This document shows, in pieces, positions 51,701 through 62,701 of a stretch of DNA of 64,000 nt. Under the pieces are notes generated by a model, which was not told the DNA's origin, did not search any database, and saw only the letters and a program-made list of their open reading frames with translations. The stretch lies in the NCBI RefSeq assembly GCF_020387415.1, contig NZ_JAGWCB010000018.1, positions 310,001 to 374,000 of the forward strand. The letters run 5' to 3'. Each line of letters starts with the position of its first letter. Positions within the stretch are counted from its first letter, which is position 1. The DNA is from Ideonella benzenivorans (GTDB lineage: Bacteria > Pseudomonadota > Gammaproteobacteria > Burkholderiales > Burkholderiaceae_C). A program made the translations under genes and the position numbers.

Positions 51701-52004
51701 GGATCAGGGCATCCATCTCGCGGTTGGCCGCCACCAGGCTCATGGCCGTGCGTGGCTGCACCAGCTGGGCCAGGGCCTGGTCCACCGCGTGGGCCGGGGC
51801 CTGCGGGTTCAGCCGCTCCAGCGCGGCGCGCACGCGGTTGGCCAGGATCACCTCGCGCTTGTCCGCACGGCCAGAGCCGTCGTTCAGGTCATCGGGCTGG
51901 GCCGTGAAGCAGTTCAGCGCATCGAAGCCGCACAGGTGCTGCAGCCGCTGCAGCAGGGCCTGCTCGATGTCGTCTTCGCTGATGAAATTCTTCGCGGCGG
52001 CCAC
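48744..52004 (-). CDS. hsdR: type I restriction enzyme, R (motor/nuclease) subunit
   Basis: A 1086-residue HsdR. The N-terminal PD-(D/E)xK nuclease is shown by PDVLLYVNGLPLVFIELKN; the SF2 translocase has Walker A GSGKSFSM and Walker B DEAHRTQY, plus the late helicase motif for RecA-like lobe two (AMWLTGFDAPTVSTLYLDKP). It cleaves DNA after ATP-driven translocation when the target is unmethylated. It is the last gene of the operon, 41 bp downstream of hsdS, transcribed leftward toward the chemotaxis gene. No frameshift or early stop is seen, so the subunit is likely active. Confidence 0.95.
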   Translation of the reverse strand: MAAAKNFISEDDIEQALLQRLQHLCGFDALNCFTAQPDDLNDGSGRADKREVILANRVRAALERLNPQAPAHAVDQALAQLVQPRTAMSLVAANREMDALIRDGVPVSYKPEAGPQVGQTVTERLKVIDFEAHDPRSGRNHYLAVSQLWVRGELGYRRPDVLLYVNGLPLVFIELKNSNVKLRAAFDDNLTTYKAEIPQLFTANALCLLSNGIETRLGSITAQWEHFFTWLRVDDEKEKLDRPAIAAQGLSVERAVLGLLTPERLLDYVENFCVFYRETQKVIAQNHQFIGVNNAFAQFQRRRELGGRLGVFWHTQGSGKSFSMVFYTRKIFRKLTGNFTFVVVTDRDDLDGQIYRNFLHTGVVAPTDDVRPKGSAQLREMLGKNKRVVFTLIQKFRFEKGKDYPLLSDRDDIVVIVDEAHRTQYAGLAENMRAGLPNANFLAFTGTPLLGQERKTNAWFGDYVSEYNFQQSVEDGATVPLFYEKRVPEVLIQNDDLSEEFAEILEDENLDEPAQAKLEKRFAQEMAVIKVDDRLETIARDIVFHFPRRGYLGKGIVISVDKFTAVTMYDKVQALWKAEIKALNGRITATQNDVERQRLKQLKAWMSTAQMAVIVSEEAGEEEKFAKKNLDIKPHRQRMNALDAHGHDIEFNFKDPEHPLQLVFVCAMWLTGFDAPTVSTLYLDKPMQGHTLMQTIARANRVTGHEIHGVAKRHGEIVDYYNVFRRMKKALRDYAAGPDDEELPVQDKSQLFALLDEAIEQGFAFCHTQGVALHEALDSGDVFTKLGRFNGFADTLLASEEQRKSFNVYENTISSLYEACKPEVLGQGKSQVVSAFQFLRGVMDAIVEQADIDNAVQRLEALMDASVVVDKAEVLAAKEFEAQFKIVQRGKAWDLSKVNVEKLREEFQRAPYKNIEIADLQAFLQRKLAEMLAQNSTRGDFVQRLQKVIDTYNSGATATENYYEELTAFAQSLKEEAERAIREGLTEDELEIFDLLKKDALTQDETQRVKLAAKHLLQRLVAEQPKVLVQGWHMNAQTQKQVRAEIERVLDQDLPETYDRTAFKQKCDNVYDLMVEYAIRGRKWAA

Positions 52005-52045
52005 GTCACCTCCCTGGTGTTGCTGCTTGTGGAGAAGAAGACCTG

Positions 52046-53425
52046 CTAAGGGGCTATCGCCTCACGCGGCGCGGCCTCTGCGGGCGGCGGCTGCATGCTG
52101 GGCGGGAACTGGATGTCTAGCGCGTCGACGCGGAGTTTGCCGGAGATCAGGCGGGGGAGCAGTGCATCGCGCATATCGCTCAACCTCCGGCTGCTCTGGG
52201 CAAGTTGCTCCGCCTGTTGAAGCATGGGCTCTGCAATCAGCGACACCCGATCTTGCAAAGCACGGGGCGGCATCGCCACACTTTGCGCGAGGATGAGGTC
52301 AGGCTTCAAATGGAGAACATTCGCCCCGTTGGCGAACTCCTTGATGTGGCTTGCGAACCCCGAGAAGCGCAGGAACAAGTAGAGATACGTCGGGTCGATT
52401 TTCTTTGGTTCTAGCTTGATGACATCCAGCGAAATGACAGCGCCCCTCTCGCCGAGGTCCGGCACCCGCGCGGCTCGCCCGACGACCACCCGGTCCTGCG
52501 TCATGTCGGTGACCGCCATGACGATGTCTCCCTGTTTGACCAACTGCTCGCTCTTGAACTCACCCTTGTAGTGTTTCAATCCACCCGCACGGTAGCCGCC
52601 ACCTCGGTTGAAAGACTTCAGTGTCACGAAGGGCATGGCCGTCGGGTCATCGACCAGATCGTCCGAGGCGTAGGACTTGCCTTTCACGATGCCGCAGTGT
52701 TGCCCAAGCTTCACCACTTCCCAGCCTTCTGGAATACCTTTCGAGAAGGTGGCGGCCTCACAGCCCGGAAATCGCATCCGCACAAACCACTCGCGGTAGA
52801 TCTCTTCGGCCATGGACTCCAGCAAGGCGATGCGGCGCTGGTTGTTGGCGATCAGGTCGTCAATCGTGCCCAGAATCGCAGCGATCTTTTCCTGCTTGTC
52901 GGGCGGTGGGAGGATGACCGGCAGTCGATGCTGCTCAGTGATGCCGAGGTAGGCACGAGTTGAGCCAGACCCGGCCAGCATTTGCAGCGTCTGCTGGAAC
53001 AAGGAGCTGTCAAAGTAGGCCTTCAGGTACCTGTTGCTGAGCGCCGCTTTGTTCTTGACGCGGTAGTAGGTCACCTGGGGCGTCAGCATGATGTACGGAT
53101 GCCGGTCGTAAGCCACGATGGCGGTTTCACCAATCGTGGCCTTGTGCGTCAATAACACGTCGCCGTTCTTTGCGAATCCCTTGCGTAGACTTTCGGCCTG
53201 ACGCTCGGTGATGAAGGCGCATTGGTCATAGTCAACGCGACCGTTCTTGAGATCGCTCGCCATCACGAACGGCACGCCCTCGGAAACGAAGTCCGCTGAC
53301 TTGGGGTGAATTTCTCCGTGGTTACCGTCGATAGGTCGCTCCAAGACGCCTCGTTTGACCAGATCACCTACGGTCGTGAGCTCAAAACTTGCGTCCCGTA
53401 CGCCGATGGCTTCTCTCTTGTCCAT
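52046..53425 (-). CDS. hsdS: type I restriction-modification specificity subunit
   Basis: A 459-residue HsdS with two target-recognition domains separated by a conserved helix (about residues 175-215: KQEKIAAILGTIDDLIANNQRRIALLESM in parts) and a second conserved helix at the C-terminus (SSRRLSDMRDALLPRLISGKLRV). It fixes the bipartite DNA target of the methylase and nuclease. Parts of this gene are visibly less GC-rich than the flanking genes, typical of hsdS target domains that move by recombination. Its ATG overlaps the hsdM stop by one base. Confidence 0.94.
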   Translation of the reverse strand: MDKREAIGVRDASFELTTVGDLVKRGVLERPIDGNHGEIHPKSADFVSEGVPFVMASDLKNGRVDYDQCAFITERQAESLRKGFAKNGDVLLTHKATIGETAIVAYDRHPYIMLTPQVTYYRVKNKAALSNRYLKAYFDSSLFQQTLQMLAGSGSTRAYLGITEQHRLPVILPPPDKQEKIAAILGTIDDLIANNQRRIALLESMAEEIYREWFVRMRFPGCEAATFSKGIPEGWEVVKLGQHCGIVKGKSYASDDLVDDPTAMPFVTLKSFNRGGGYRAGGLKHYKGEFKSEQLVKQGDIVMAVTDMTQDRVVVGRAARVPDLGERGAVISLDVIKLEPKKIDPTYLYLFLRFSGFASHIKEFANGANVLHLKPDLILAQSVAMPPRALQDRVSLIAEPMLQQAEQLAQSSRRLSDMRDALLPRLISGKLRVDALDIQFPPSMQPPPAEAAPREAIAP

Positions 53426-55539
53426 CAGTGGCCCCCAAGGATGGCCGCAAGGTTCTTGGTCAACGCCCCCTCAAGCGCGTGCGCTTCAGCTGTGAATGAT
53501 TCCAGTTCGGCGTGCTGTTCTGCGATCGCAGCTAGGAACTCTTCCTCCGTCTTCCCATCCTCCTCAATCACCACGCCCACATACCGCCCCGGGTTCAGAG
53601 ACCAATCCTGCTCAGCAATTTCCTCGCGGCTGGCCAGCTTGCACAGGCCGGTGACGTCTTCGTAGGCGGCCTGGGGGAAGCGCTCCTGCAGCCAGCTCAC
53701 ATGCTGGTAGTTCAGCTCGGCGACCTTCAGCTCGTCGTGCAAGGCCTGCACCGCCGCCTTCACGCCCTTGGTCTGGCGGTTGGCGGTGGCACGCTTGCCG
53801 TCTGCCTTGGCGGCCTCAGCCTGACGCTTGTCCATCTCGCGGATGGCCTTGTCCAGCGCCTTCACCGCCGCGTGCAGGCCGGTGAAGAAGGGCGTGAACT
53901 GGGCGCGCAGCAGGTGCTGGGCGGTGTTACGGTCTTCCACGCTGTGCTTCTGGCCGCGGGTGCGTTCGTGCTGGGCCTGGGCTTGTTCCAGCGTGGCGAG
54001 CTGGCCCCACTGGGTCTGCAGCGCGGCGATGGCGTCGCGGGCGACCTGGCTGGTTTCGGCGTCGGCGGCTTCTTCGGCCAGCACGGTCAGCAGGCGCTCG
54101 CTCAGCGTGGGCAGTTGTTCGGCAGCCTCCTTCAGCTGGGCCATGCCCTGGTGCAGGTAGGCGTCCACCTGGTCCACAAACTCCTGGCGCCGGCCCTTGT
54201 GCAGGCGGGGGATGAGGGCGATGTTCTGGATCTGCGCGTCGCTCAGCTCACGGTGGGCGCGGTCCACCTGGGTGAAGATGTTGCGGGCGTCGATGAACAG
54301 CACCTTGTCATCGGTCTTGCCCTTGTCGAAGAACCACAGCGTGGCCGGCAACGTGACGGTGTAGAACAGGTTGGACGGCAGCGTGAGCATGCCGTAGATG
54401 AGGTTCTGCTCGATCAGCGTGCGGCGGATGTCGGCCTCGGAGTGGCGGGCATCGCTGGCCGAGTTGGCCATGACCAGCGCCGCGCGGCCGCCAGGCTTGA
54501 GCGACGTGGCGAAGAGGTTGATCCAGAGGTAGTTGGCGTTGGGCACTGTCTCGACGGCCTTTTCCTTGCCGTCCTTGCCCTCTGATTTCTTGGCCTTGGT
54601 CTTGTTGCGCGGCACGCCGTAGGTGTTGAAGCGGCGGTCCTTCTCCACGGCGTCCAGCGTCACGTCGTCCACGTTGAAGGGCGGGTTGGCCATCACGTAG
54701 TCGAAGGCGCCGAAGGCGTTGAAGGGGTCTTCGTAGTAGGTGTTGGCCTGCTTGATGTCGCCGCGCAGGTTGTTCACGGCCAGGTTCATCTTGGCAAGCT
54801 TGACGGTCTCCAGCGTCTTCTCGGTGCCGCAGACGAAGACGTCCAGGTCGGCGGCCTTGTCGGCCTGGTGCTGCAGGATGAACTCGGCCGACTGCACGAA
54901 CATGCCGCCGGAGCCGCAGGCCGGGTCGAACACCTTGCCGCCGTGGGGCTCGATGATCTCGGTCATCAGCTTGACGACGGAGCGCGGCGTGAAGAACTCA
55001 CCGCCGCCCTGGCCTTCGCTGAGCGCGAAGTTGGCTAGAAAGTACTCGTAGATCTGGCCGAACACGTCGCCCGAGGCATCCACCGGGATGTCGGAGAAGA
55101 GCTTGAGCAGGTCCTTGGGGATGTGCTGGTTCTTGGGGCTGCGGGTGAAGCGGTCGTACTCTTCCTGCGGCAGCACGCCCAGCAGCTCGGGCTTGGTGTT
55201 CTCGATGCTGGCCATCGCGCGGCGGATGGCCTTGGCGATGTCTTCCTTCTCGGGCAGATTCAGCAGGTGGTCGTAGCGGGCAAAGTCCTTCAGGTAGAAG
55301 CCGCACTTCTCGATGGCGATTTCTTCCAGGGTGCGTTCGCGCCGGGTGCCCTTGAGCTTCTGGTATTCCTGCAGGATGGCCGGCTCGTGCTGGCGGTATT
55401 TGTTGTCAGCGAACTTCAGGAAGATCAGGCCCAGCACCGGGGTGCTGTACTCGCTGGCCTTGAGGTCGGAGTTGGCGCGCAGCTTGTCGGCGGCGGCCCA
55501 GAGGTCTTTTTCGAGTTGCTTGAGCTGGTTGCGGTTCAT
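53425..55539 (-). CDS. hsdM: type I restriction-modification DNA methyltransferase subunit
   Basis: A 704-residue N6-adenine methylase. The N-terminal HsdM_N part (LEKDLWAAADKLRANSDLKASEY) precedes a gamma-type MTase with SAM motif FDPACGSGGMFVQS and catalytic NPPFN. It is longer than common HsdM (about 500 residues) owing to a long C-terminal helical extension from about residue 455, possibly for HsdS contact. It lies 20 bases after the AlbA_2 gene in the same operon. Confidence 0.95.
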   Translation of the reverse strand: MNRNQLKQLEKDLWAAADKLRANSDLKASEYSTPVLGLIFLKFADNKYRQHEPAILQEYQKLKGTRRERTLEEIAIEKCGFYLKDFARYDHLLNLPEKEDIAKAIRRAMASIENTKPELLGVLPQEEYDRFTRSPKNQHIPKDLLKLFSDIPVDASGDVFGQIYEYFLANFALSEGQGGGEFFTPRSVVKLMTEIIEPHGGKVFDPACGSGGMFVQSAEFILQHQADKAADLDVFVCGTEKTLETVKLAKMNLAVNNLRGDIKQANTYYEDPFNAFGAFDYVMANPPFNVDDVTLDAVEKDRRFNTYGVPRNKTKAKKSEGKDGKEKAVETVPNANYLWINLFATSLKPGGRAALVMANSASDARHSEADIRRTLIEQNLIYGMLTLPSNLFYTVTLPATLWFFDKGKTDDKVLFIDARNIFTQVDRAHRELSDAQIQNIALIPRLHKGRRQEFVDQVDAYLHQGMAQLKEAAEQLPTLSERLLTVLAEEAADAETSQVARDAIAALQTQWGQLATLEQAQAQHERTRGQKHSVEDRNTAQHLLRAQFTPFFTGLHAAVKALDKAIREMDKRQAEAAKADGKRATANRQTKGVKAAVQALHDELKVAELNYQHVSWLQERFPQAAYEDVTGLCKLASREEIAEQDWSLNPGRYVGVVIEEDGKTEEEFLAAIAEQHAELESFTAEAHALEGALTKNLAAILGGH

Positions 55540-55559
55540 GGCCCGGCAATGGCAGGCCC

Positions 55560-57017
55560 TCAGGCCCAGTAGGGGATGTATTCGGCGAACTTGTTGCCGC
55601 TGCTGGCGTCCTTGCGCTTGATGCGCCCGGCGGCCACGGCGTCGGCAATCAGGTTGGTGATGCTGTTGCGCTGCTTGTCGTGCAGCTGAAAGCGTTGGCG
55701 CAGCGAGGTGTTGGTCAGCGTCTGGCTGGAGAGGTACTGCAGCACGGCGTGCTGGTAGCAGGCTTCGATTCGATCGGGCGTGCCCATGTCGGCAAAGGCA
55801 CGGGGCGCGCAGAGGGTGACGCTGAAGGCGTTTTCGTGTGCGGTGATCTGCAGCGGAGGCAGACCGAACAGCTCGATGTCCTGGATGACTTTCTGGAAGC
55901 CGGTGCCGCGCTCCTCACAGATGCGGTAGCGCCGGAAGGCCGAGGCCAGCTTCTCGTTGCGGGATTCGGGTGTGGCGCCGATCAGGCGATCGGGCTTCTT
56001 GCCGGGCAGCAGGGTACCCGGGTTGGTGATGGTGATGCGGTCGCTGTAGAGATCGATCATGGGCCCGGCGCCCCCCACCTGGAAGTCCTGGTGGATGAGA
56101 GCGTTGGCGATCAACTCGCGCAGGGCCAGTTCCGGGTAGACGCACACGTCCTGGCGCAGCGACTGGCGGATGACCTCGGAATGCGGCAGCACGGAGCGCA
56201 GATGGCGGATCAGGCCTTCAAAGCCGATGGCGTAGCCGCGCTGGCCGTCCAGTTCGTCAATGGCTTCCACCTTGTTGGTGCCGCGGTACCGCACCAGGCG
56301 GATGGCCTTGCGGCTCAGATTGGGAAACTGGTCCAGCTGGCGCGCCGCGGCAATGGCCCCGAAGTGGGTGATGTAGTGACCGCGCCCATCGGCCACGGTC
56401 AGCCCTTCTTCCTGCAGCCAGCGGCCGAGGGCGTCTTCGTCCGCCGGCAACGGGCGCTCCAGCAGGCGGGCGATTGCCGCCAGGTCCAGCAGGGCTTCCA
56501 CCTCGGACAGCTGGAGCAAGGGTGAGGCGCGCAGATCCTCCCAGCGTTGGGGGGCGCTGTTCATCATCAGGGCGCCCACCTCTTGGCGGGAGGCCTTGCG
56601 GGTGGAGCCGCCGGAGCGGATCCAGGTTTCCTCGATGGACTTTCCGCGCCGGTGGACAGGCTTGATGCCTTGCTCCGGCACATGGACGAAGAGCAGCATC
56701 CCTTCTGCGTGGCCGTGGAGCGCGTGATCCAGGGCGATGGGGGGCTCCACGGCCTCCCGTGCCAGGTTGCTGAGGGTGCCGATGATGCGCTCCACCTCGT
56801 CCTGGGCAATGCCCTGCACCTGCCCGCTGTTGCTCACCCCGAAGACCAGGGTGCCACCGCCCGCCAGGTTGGCCAGAGCCATCAGGTGCTCGGCCAGGCG
56901 GTCCTTGTGGGTGGAGAGGCTGCTCTTCCAGTCCAGCTCGTTGAGCTCATGGGGAACCGGTTGCAGGCTCTCCTGCAGCACTGCTGCGGCTTGGGCGACC
57001 CAGTGCTTGCTGCTCAT
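55560..57017 (-). CDS. AlbA_2/Schlafen-type putative ATP-binding regulator linked to the R-M operon
   Basis: A 485-residue protein: AlbA_2 (Slfn-like) domain at about residues 25-150 (ELDWKSSLSTHKDRLAEHLMALANLAGGGTLVFGVSNSG in parts), a middle region and an HATPase_c_4-type part at about 300-380 (ELALRELIANALIHQDFQ ... DRITITNPGTLLPG) followed by a winged-helix-like C-terminus. Such genes commonly accompany type I R-M systems and are thought to regulate or add to defence; the role is not settled. It is the first gene of the operon, 167 bp downstream of gyrB, and candidate operators precede it. Confidence 0.88.
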   Translation of the reverse strand: MSSKHWVAQAAAVLQESLQPVPHELNELDWKSSLSTHKDRLAEHLMALANLAGGGTLVFGVSNSGQVQGIAQDEVERIIGTLSNLAREAVEPPIALDHALHGHAEGMLLFVHVPEQGIKPVHRRGKSIEETWIRSGGSTRKASRQEVGALMMNSAPQRWEDLRASPLLQLSEVEALLDLAAIARLLERPLPADEDALGRWLQEEGLTVADGRGHYITHFGAIAAARQLDQFPNLSRKAIRLVRYRGTNKVEAIDELDGQRGYAIGFEGLIRHLRSVLPHSEVIRQSLRQDVCVYPELALRELIANALIHQDFQVGGAGPMIDLYSDRITITNPGTLLPGKKPDRLIGATPESRNEKLASAFRRYRICEERGTGFQKVIQDIELFGLPPLQITAHENAFSVTLCAPRAFADMGTPDRIEACYQHAVLQYLSSQTLTNTSLRQRFQLHDKQRNSITNLIADAVAAGRIKRKDASSGNKFAEYIPYWA

Positions 57018-57036
57018 GTGATGACAAGTGCTTGAT

Positions 57037-57054
57037 CTGAAAAGAGATTTTCAG
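57037..57054. promoter_or_regulatory. inverted repeat CTGAAAA-GAGA-TTTTCAG upstream of the R-M operon
   Basis: A perfect 7-bp dyad with a 4-base centre, 20 bases upstream of the AlbA_2-gene start. It would cover the early transcript or promoter of the R-M operon and could bind the AlbA_2 or another regulator, or form an mRNA hairpin near the ribosome site. Inferred from symmetry and location. Confidence 0.45.
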
Positions 57055-57057
57055 AAT

Positions 57058-57077
57058 TTCCGGATTCGGGTGTGATA
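57058..57077 (+). repeat. 20-bp direct repeat, copy 1 (gyrB/R-M gap)
   Basis: TTCCGGATTCGGGTGTGATA. It matches copy 2 (57160-57179) at 19 of 20 positions, 102 bp away, and its GGTGTGATA end recurs alone at 57117-57125. All lie in the gap between gyrB and the R-M operon, so they may be operator repeats, or remnants of insertion of the R-M block. Confidence 0.75.
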
Positions 57078-57098
57078 CCGGGACACTGGGCGGCTCAG

Positions 57099-57118
57099 CC
57101 GCGGGAAAAACCCCGCGG
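57099..57118. terminator. candidate hairpin between gyrB and the R-M operon
   Basis: CCGCGGG / CCCGCGG form a perfect 7-bp stem around AAAAAC. On the minus strand it could terminate gyrB transcription before the R-M genes, though no T-tract follows. It lies between the two 20-bp direct repeats. Confidence 0.4.
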
Positions 57119-57159
57119 TGTGATAGCAAGTTGTTGATTTAACGGGATGAATCGACGGC

Positions 57160-57179
57160 TTCCGGATTCGGATGTGATA
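57160..57179 (+). repeat. 20-bp direct repeat, copy 2 (gyrB/R-M gap)
   Basis: TTCCGGATTCGGATGTGATA, one base different from copy 1. It lies six bases downstream of the gyrB stop (minus-strand sense). Confidence 0.75.
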
Positions 57180-57184
57180 ACCGA

Positions 57185-59794
<2,610 letters not shown>

Positions 59795-59834
59795 TCAGAG
59801 GCGGTCCCGCTTGTGCTGTGGAGGCAGGGGGCGG

Positions 59835-60941
59835 TCAGATCCGCATCGGCATCACGACGTACTTGAAGCCGTCCTGCCCGGGCACGGTGATCAGCGCGGC
59901 GGAGCTGCCGTCGTGCAGCGCGATCTGCACCATTTCGCTGTCCATGTTGGCCAGCGCGTCCATCAGGTAGGTCACGTTGAAGCCGATCTCGATGGCGGGG
60001 CCGCCGTAGTCGATCTCGAGTTCTTCCTTGGCCTCTTCCTGCTCGGCGTTGCTGGAGGCGATGCGCAGCGCGCCCGGCTCCACGTTCATGCGCACGCCCT
60101 TGAACTTCTCGCTGGTCAGGATGGCGGCGCGCTGCAGGCTGGCCAGCAGCGGGGCCCGGCCCAGCACGATCAGGTTCTGGTGGTTCTTCGGGATGACGCG
60201 GTTGTAGTCGGGGTACTTGCCCTCGACCAGCTTGGTCACGAATTCCATGCCCGAGAAGCTGAACCGCGCCTGGTTGCCGGCGAACTGCAGCTCGATCGGG
60301 TCCTCGCCGGTGCCCAAGAGGCGCATCAGCTCCAGCACCGTCTTGCGCGGCAGGATGACCTCCTGCTTGGGCATGTCGGTCTCCAGCTCGGCCTGGGCCA
60401 GGGCCAGGCGGCTGCCGTCGGTGGCCACCAGGGTCAGGGTCTTGCCCTCGGCCACGAACAGGATGCCGTTGAGGTAGTAGCGGATGTCATGCACCGCCAT
60501 CGCGAAGTGCACCTGGTCGATCAGGCCCTTGAGCACCTTCTGCGGCACGCTGAAGGCCGGGCCGAAGTCGACCGCCTCATTGACCAGCGGGAAGTCCTCG
60601 GCCGGCAAGGTCTGCAGCGTGAAGCGGCTCTTGCCGCCCTGCAGGGTCAGCTTGTTGCCGTTGGCGCTCAGGCTGACGATCTGATCGGCCGGCATGGAGC
60701 GCAGGATGTCGATCAACTTGCGCGCGCCCACCGTGGTGCTGAAGCTGCCCTCGTCACCGCCCAGCTCGGCGGTGGTGCGCACCTGAATCTCCAGGTCGCT
60801 GGTGGTCAGTTCGGTGCTGGCGCCGTTCTTGCGCAGCAGCACGTTGGCGAGGATGGGCAGGGTATGACGCCGCTCGACGATGCCGGAAACCGCCTGGAGG
60901 GCACCCAGCACTTGTTGTTGCGCGGCTTTCAAAACAATCAT
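59835..60941 (-). CDS. dnaN: DNA polymerase III beta sliding clamp
   Basis: A 368-residue three-domain clamp, opening IVLKAAQQQVLGALQAVSGIVERR and ending in the typical ITVPGQDGFKYVVMPMRI pattern (YVVMPMR is diagnostic). It forms the ring that tethers the replicative polymerase. It lies 221 bp downstream of dnaA on the same strand. The gap carries near-DnaA-box sequences. Confidence 0.97.
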   Translation of the reverse strand: MIVLKAAQQQVLGALQAVSGIVERRHTLPILANVLLRKNGASTELTTSDLEIQVRTTAELGGDEGSFSTTVGARKLIDILRSMPADQIVSLSANGNKLTLQGGKSRFTLQTLPAEDFPLVNEAVDFGPAFSVPQKVLKGLIDQVHFAMAVHDIRYYLNGILFVAEGKTLTLVATDGSRLALAQAELETDMPKQEVILPRKTVLELMRLLGTGEDPIELQFAGNQARFSFSGMEFVTKLVEGKYPDYNRVIPKNHQNLIVLGRAPLLASLQRAAILTSEKFKGVRMNVEPGALRIASSNAEQEEAKEELEIDYGGPAIEIGFNVTYLMDALANMDSEMVQIALHDGSSAALITVPGQDGFKYVVMPMRI

Positions 60942-61162
60942 GTCTTCCTCTTTCAGATGGGTCGTTGTAGTAGGAACGGACCACCGTTGTGGAAAACGCC
61001 ATTTTCACCTGTTTTGACAGGCAGTTAGCAGGCGGCTTTCTATGGGGATGAACGGGGGGCTTGCGATGGGGTCAAGGTACAACAACTTCGGCCCGATCGC
61101 CGGGGCGGTGGACAAGCTCGGTGTTGTCCCAAACTTGTCCCCAGCCCGGTTCCGGGCGGCGT
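60942..61162. other. dnaA-dnaN intergenic region with one DnaA-box match
   Basis: This 221-bp gap contains TGTGGAAAA at 60989-60997, whose complement TTTTCCACA fits the loose box TTWTNCACA, and TGGACAAGC near 61112. There is no cluster of strong boxes. It probably holds the dnaN promoter and may contribute to DnaA autoregulation rather than being the main origin. Confidence 0.35.
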
Positions 61163-62701
61163 TCAGCCCTTGAGGGTCTGCTCCAGCACGTGCAGCTGCT
61201 GGTTCAGCTCGGTGTCCTTCTGCCGCTCGCCACCGATCTTGCGCACCGCGTGCAGCACGGTCGTGTGGTCGCGGCCGCCGAACAGCTCGCCGATCTCGGG
61301 CAGGCTCTTCTGGGTCAGCTCCTTGGCCAGGTACATCGCAATCTGGCGCGGCCGGGCGATGCTGGCCGGGCGCTTTTTGCTGTACATGTCGGCGATCTTG
61401 ATCTTGTAGAAGTCGGCCACCGTCTTCTGGATGTTCTCCACCGAGATCTGCCGGTTCTGGATCGACAGCAGGTCCTTGAGCGCCTCGCGCGCCAGGTGGA
61501 TGGTGATGTCCTTGTGGCTGAACTTGGCGTAGGCCAGCACCTTGCGCAGCGCGCCTTCCAGCTCGCGCACGTTGGCGCGCACGTTCTTGGCCACGAAGAA
61601 GGCCACGTCCTCGGGCATGGGGGCGCCCTCGGCCTTGGCCTTGGCCAGCAGAATGGCCACCCGCATCTCCAGCTCGGGCGGCTCGATGGCCACCGTCAGC
61701 CCGGCGTCGAAGCGGCTGGTCAGCCGCTCGTCAATGTCCACCAGCCCCTTGGGGTAGGTGTCGCTGGTCATGATGATGTGGGCCTTCTTGGCCAGCAGCG
61801 CCTCGAAGGCGTTGAAGAACTCTTCCTGCGTGCGCTCCTTGCCGGCGAAGAACTGCACATCGTCGATCAGCAGCAGGTCCAGCTGGTGGTACTTGGCCTT
61901 GAGCTCGTCGAAGGTCTTGCGCTGGTAGTTCTTCACCACGTCGGAGATGAACTGCTCGGCGTGCAGGTACAGCACGCGGGCGTTCGGGTTGTCCTTGAGC
62001 AGGGCATTGCCCACCGCGTGGATCAAGTGGGTCTTGCCCAGGCCCACGCCGCCGTAGATGAACAGCGGGTTGTACATGACACCCGGCGCGCCGGCCACGT
62101 GCAGCGCAGCGGTGCGGGCCATCTGGTTGGCCCGGCCGGGCACCAGGGTGTCGAAGGTCAGCGCCGGGTTCAGGCGGCTGCGGCTGGCGGGGCTGGGCGC
62201 GGCCGGGGCCCGGGCCTCGGCCGGCACGCTGGGGGCTCGGCGCTCAACCGGCGCGCCATCGGCCATCGGACGGGCCTGGGCGCCGGGCGCGTTGTCCAAC
62301 GCCGGGCCGTCGGCCGGCAGCAGGGCGGCCTGCTGGCGCGCGGCCGCATGGCCTTGCGCCGCGTTCACCATGGCCCGGTGCAACACCGCCGCGGCGCTGT
62401 TGGGCCGCGAAGGCAGGGGACGGGCACCCAGCGCAGGGCCTTCCCGCGGGGCGAGCGACAACTCCAGGCGCACCGGCTTGCCGGCGAGCTCGGTCAGCAC
62501 CGTTTCGATGCGGGCGGAATACTGGGACCGGATCCAGTCCAGCTTGAAGCGGTTGGGCACGCGCAGGCTGACGACGGTCCCCGCCTCGCCATCCTCCGTG
62601 ACGTCGGCCGGGGGCAGGGGTCGGATCCAGGTGGTGTACTGTTGTTCGGGCAGTTCGGTTGCGAGTCGCTCGCAGCCCCTCTGCCACAGGTCAATGCTCA
62701 T
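61163..62701 (-). CDS. dnaA: chromosomal replication initiator protein
   Basis: A 512-residue DnaA: N-terminal domain I ([20 protein letters not shown]), a long variable Ala/Pro-rich linker (about residues 90-170), AAA+ core with Walker A GGVGLGKT and Walker [10 protein letters not shown], and the C-terminal DNA-binding signature [11 protein letters not shown]. It binds DnaA boxes and opens the origin. It reads leftward, opposite to rpmH-rnpA-yidD. The ATG overlaps a TTGTCCACA sequence (62701-62709), suggesting autoregulation. Confidence 0.98.
   Translation of the reverse strand: MSIDLWQRGCERLATELPEQQYTTWIRPLPPADVTEDGEAGTVVSLRVPNRFKLDWIRSQYSARIETVLTELAGKPVRLELSLAPREGPALGARPLPSRPNSAAAVLHRAMVNAAQGHAAARQQAALLPADGPALDNAPGAQARPMADGAPVERRAPSVPAEARAPAAPSPASRSRLNPALTFDTLVPGRANQMARTAALHVAGAPGVMYNPLFIYGGVGLGKTHLIHAVGNALLKDNPNARVLYLHAEQFISDVVKNYQRKTFDELKAKYHQLDLLLIDDVQFFAGKERTQEEFFNAFEALLAKKAHIIMTSDTYPKGLVDIDERLTSRFDAGLTVAIEPPELEMRVAILLAKAKAEGAPMPEDVAFFVAKNVRANVRELEGALRKVLAYAKFSHKDITIHLAREALKDLLSIQNRQISVENIQKTVADFYKIKIADMYSKKRPASIARPRQIAMYLAKELTQKSLPEIGELFGGRDHTTVLHAVRKIGGERQKDTELNQQLHVLEQTLKG

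Noticed and set aside
49683-52049. A 788-codon plus-strand frame opposite hsdR
   Set aside because: hsdR on the minus strand has Walker A, Walker B and the nuclease motif; the plus frame has none.
60942-61162. dnaA-dnaN gap as the main origin
   Set aside because: Only one loose DnaA-box match is present, against a perfect box and more variants in the dnaA-rpmH-rnpA side.
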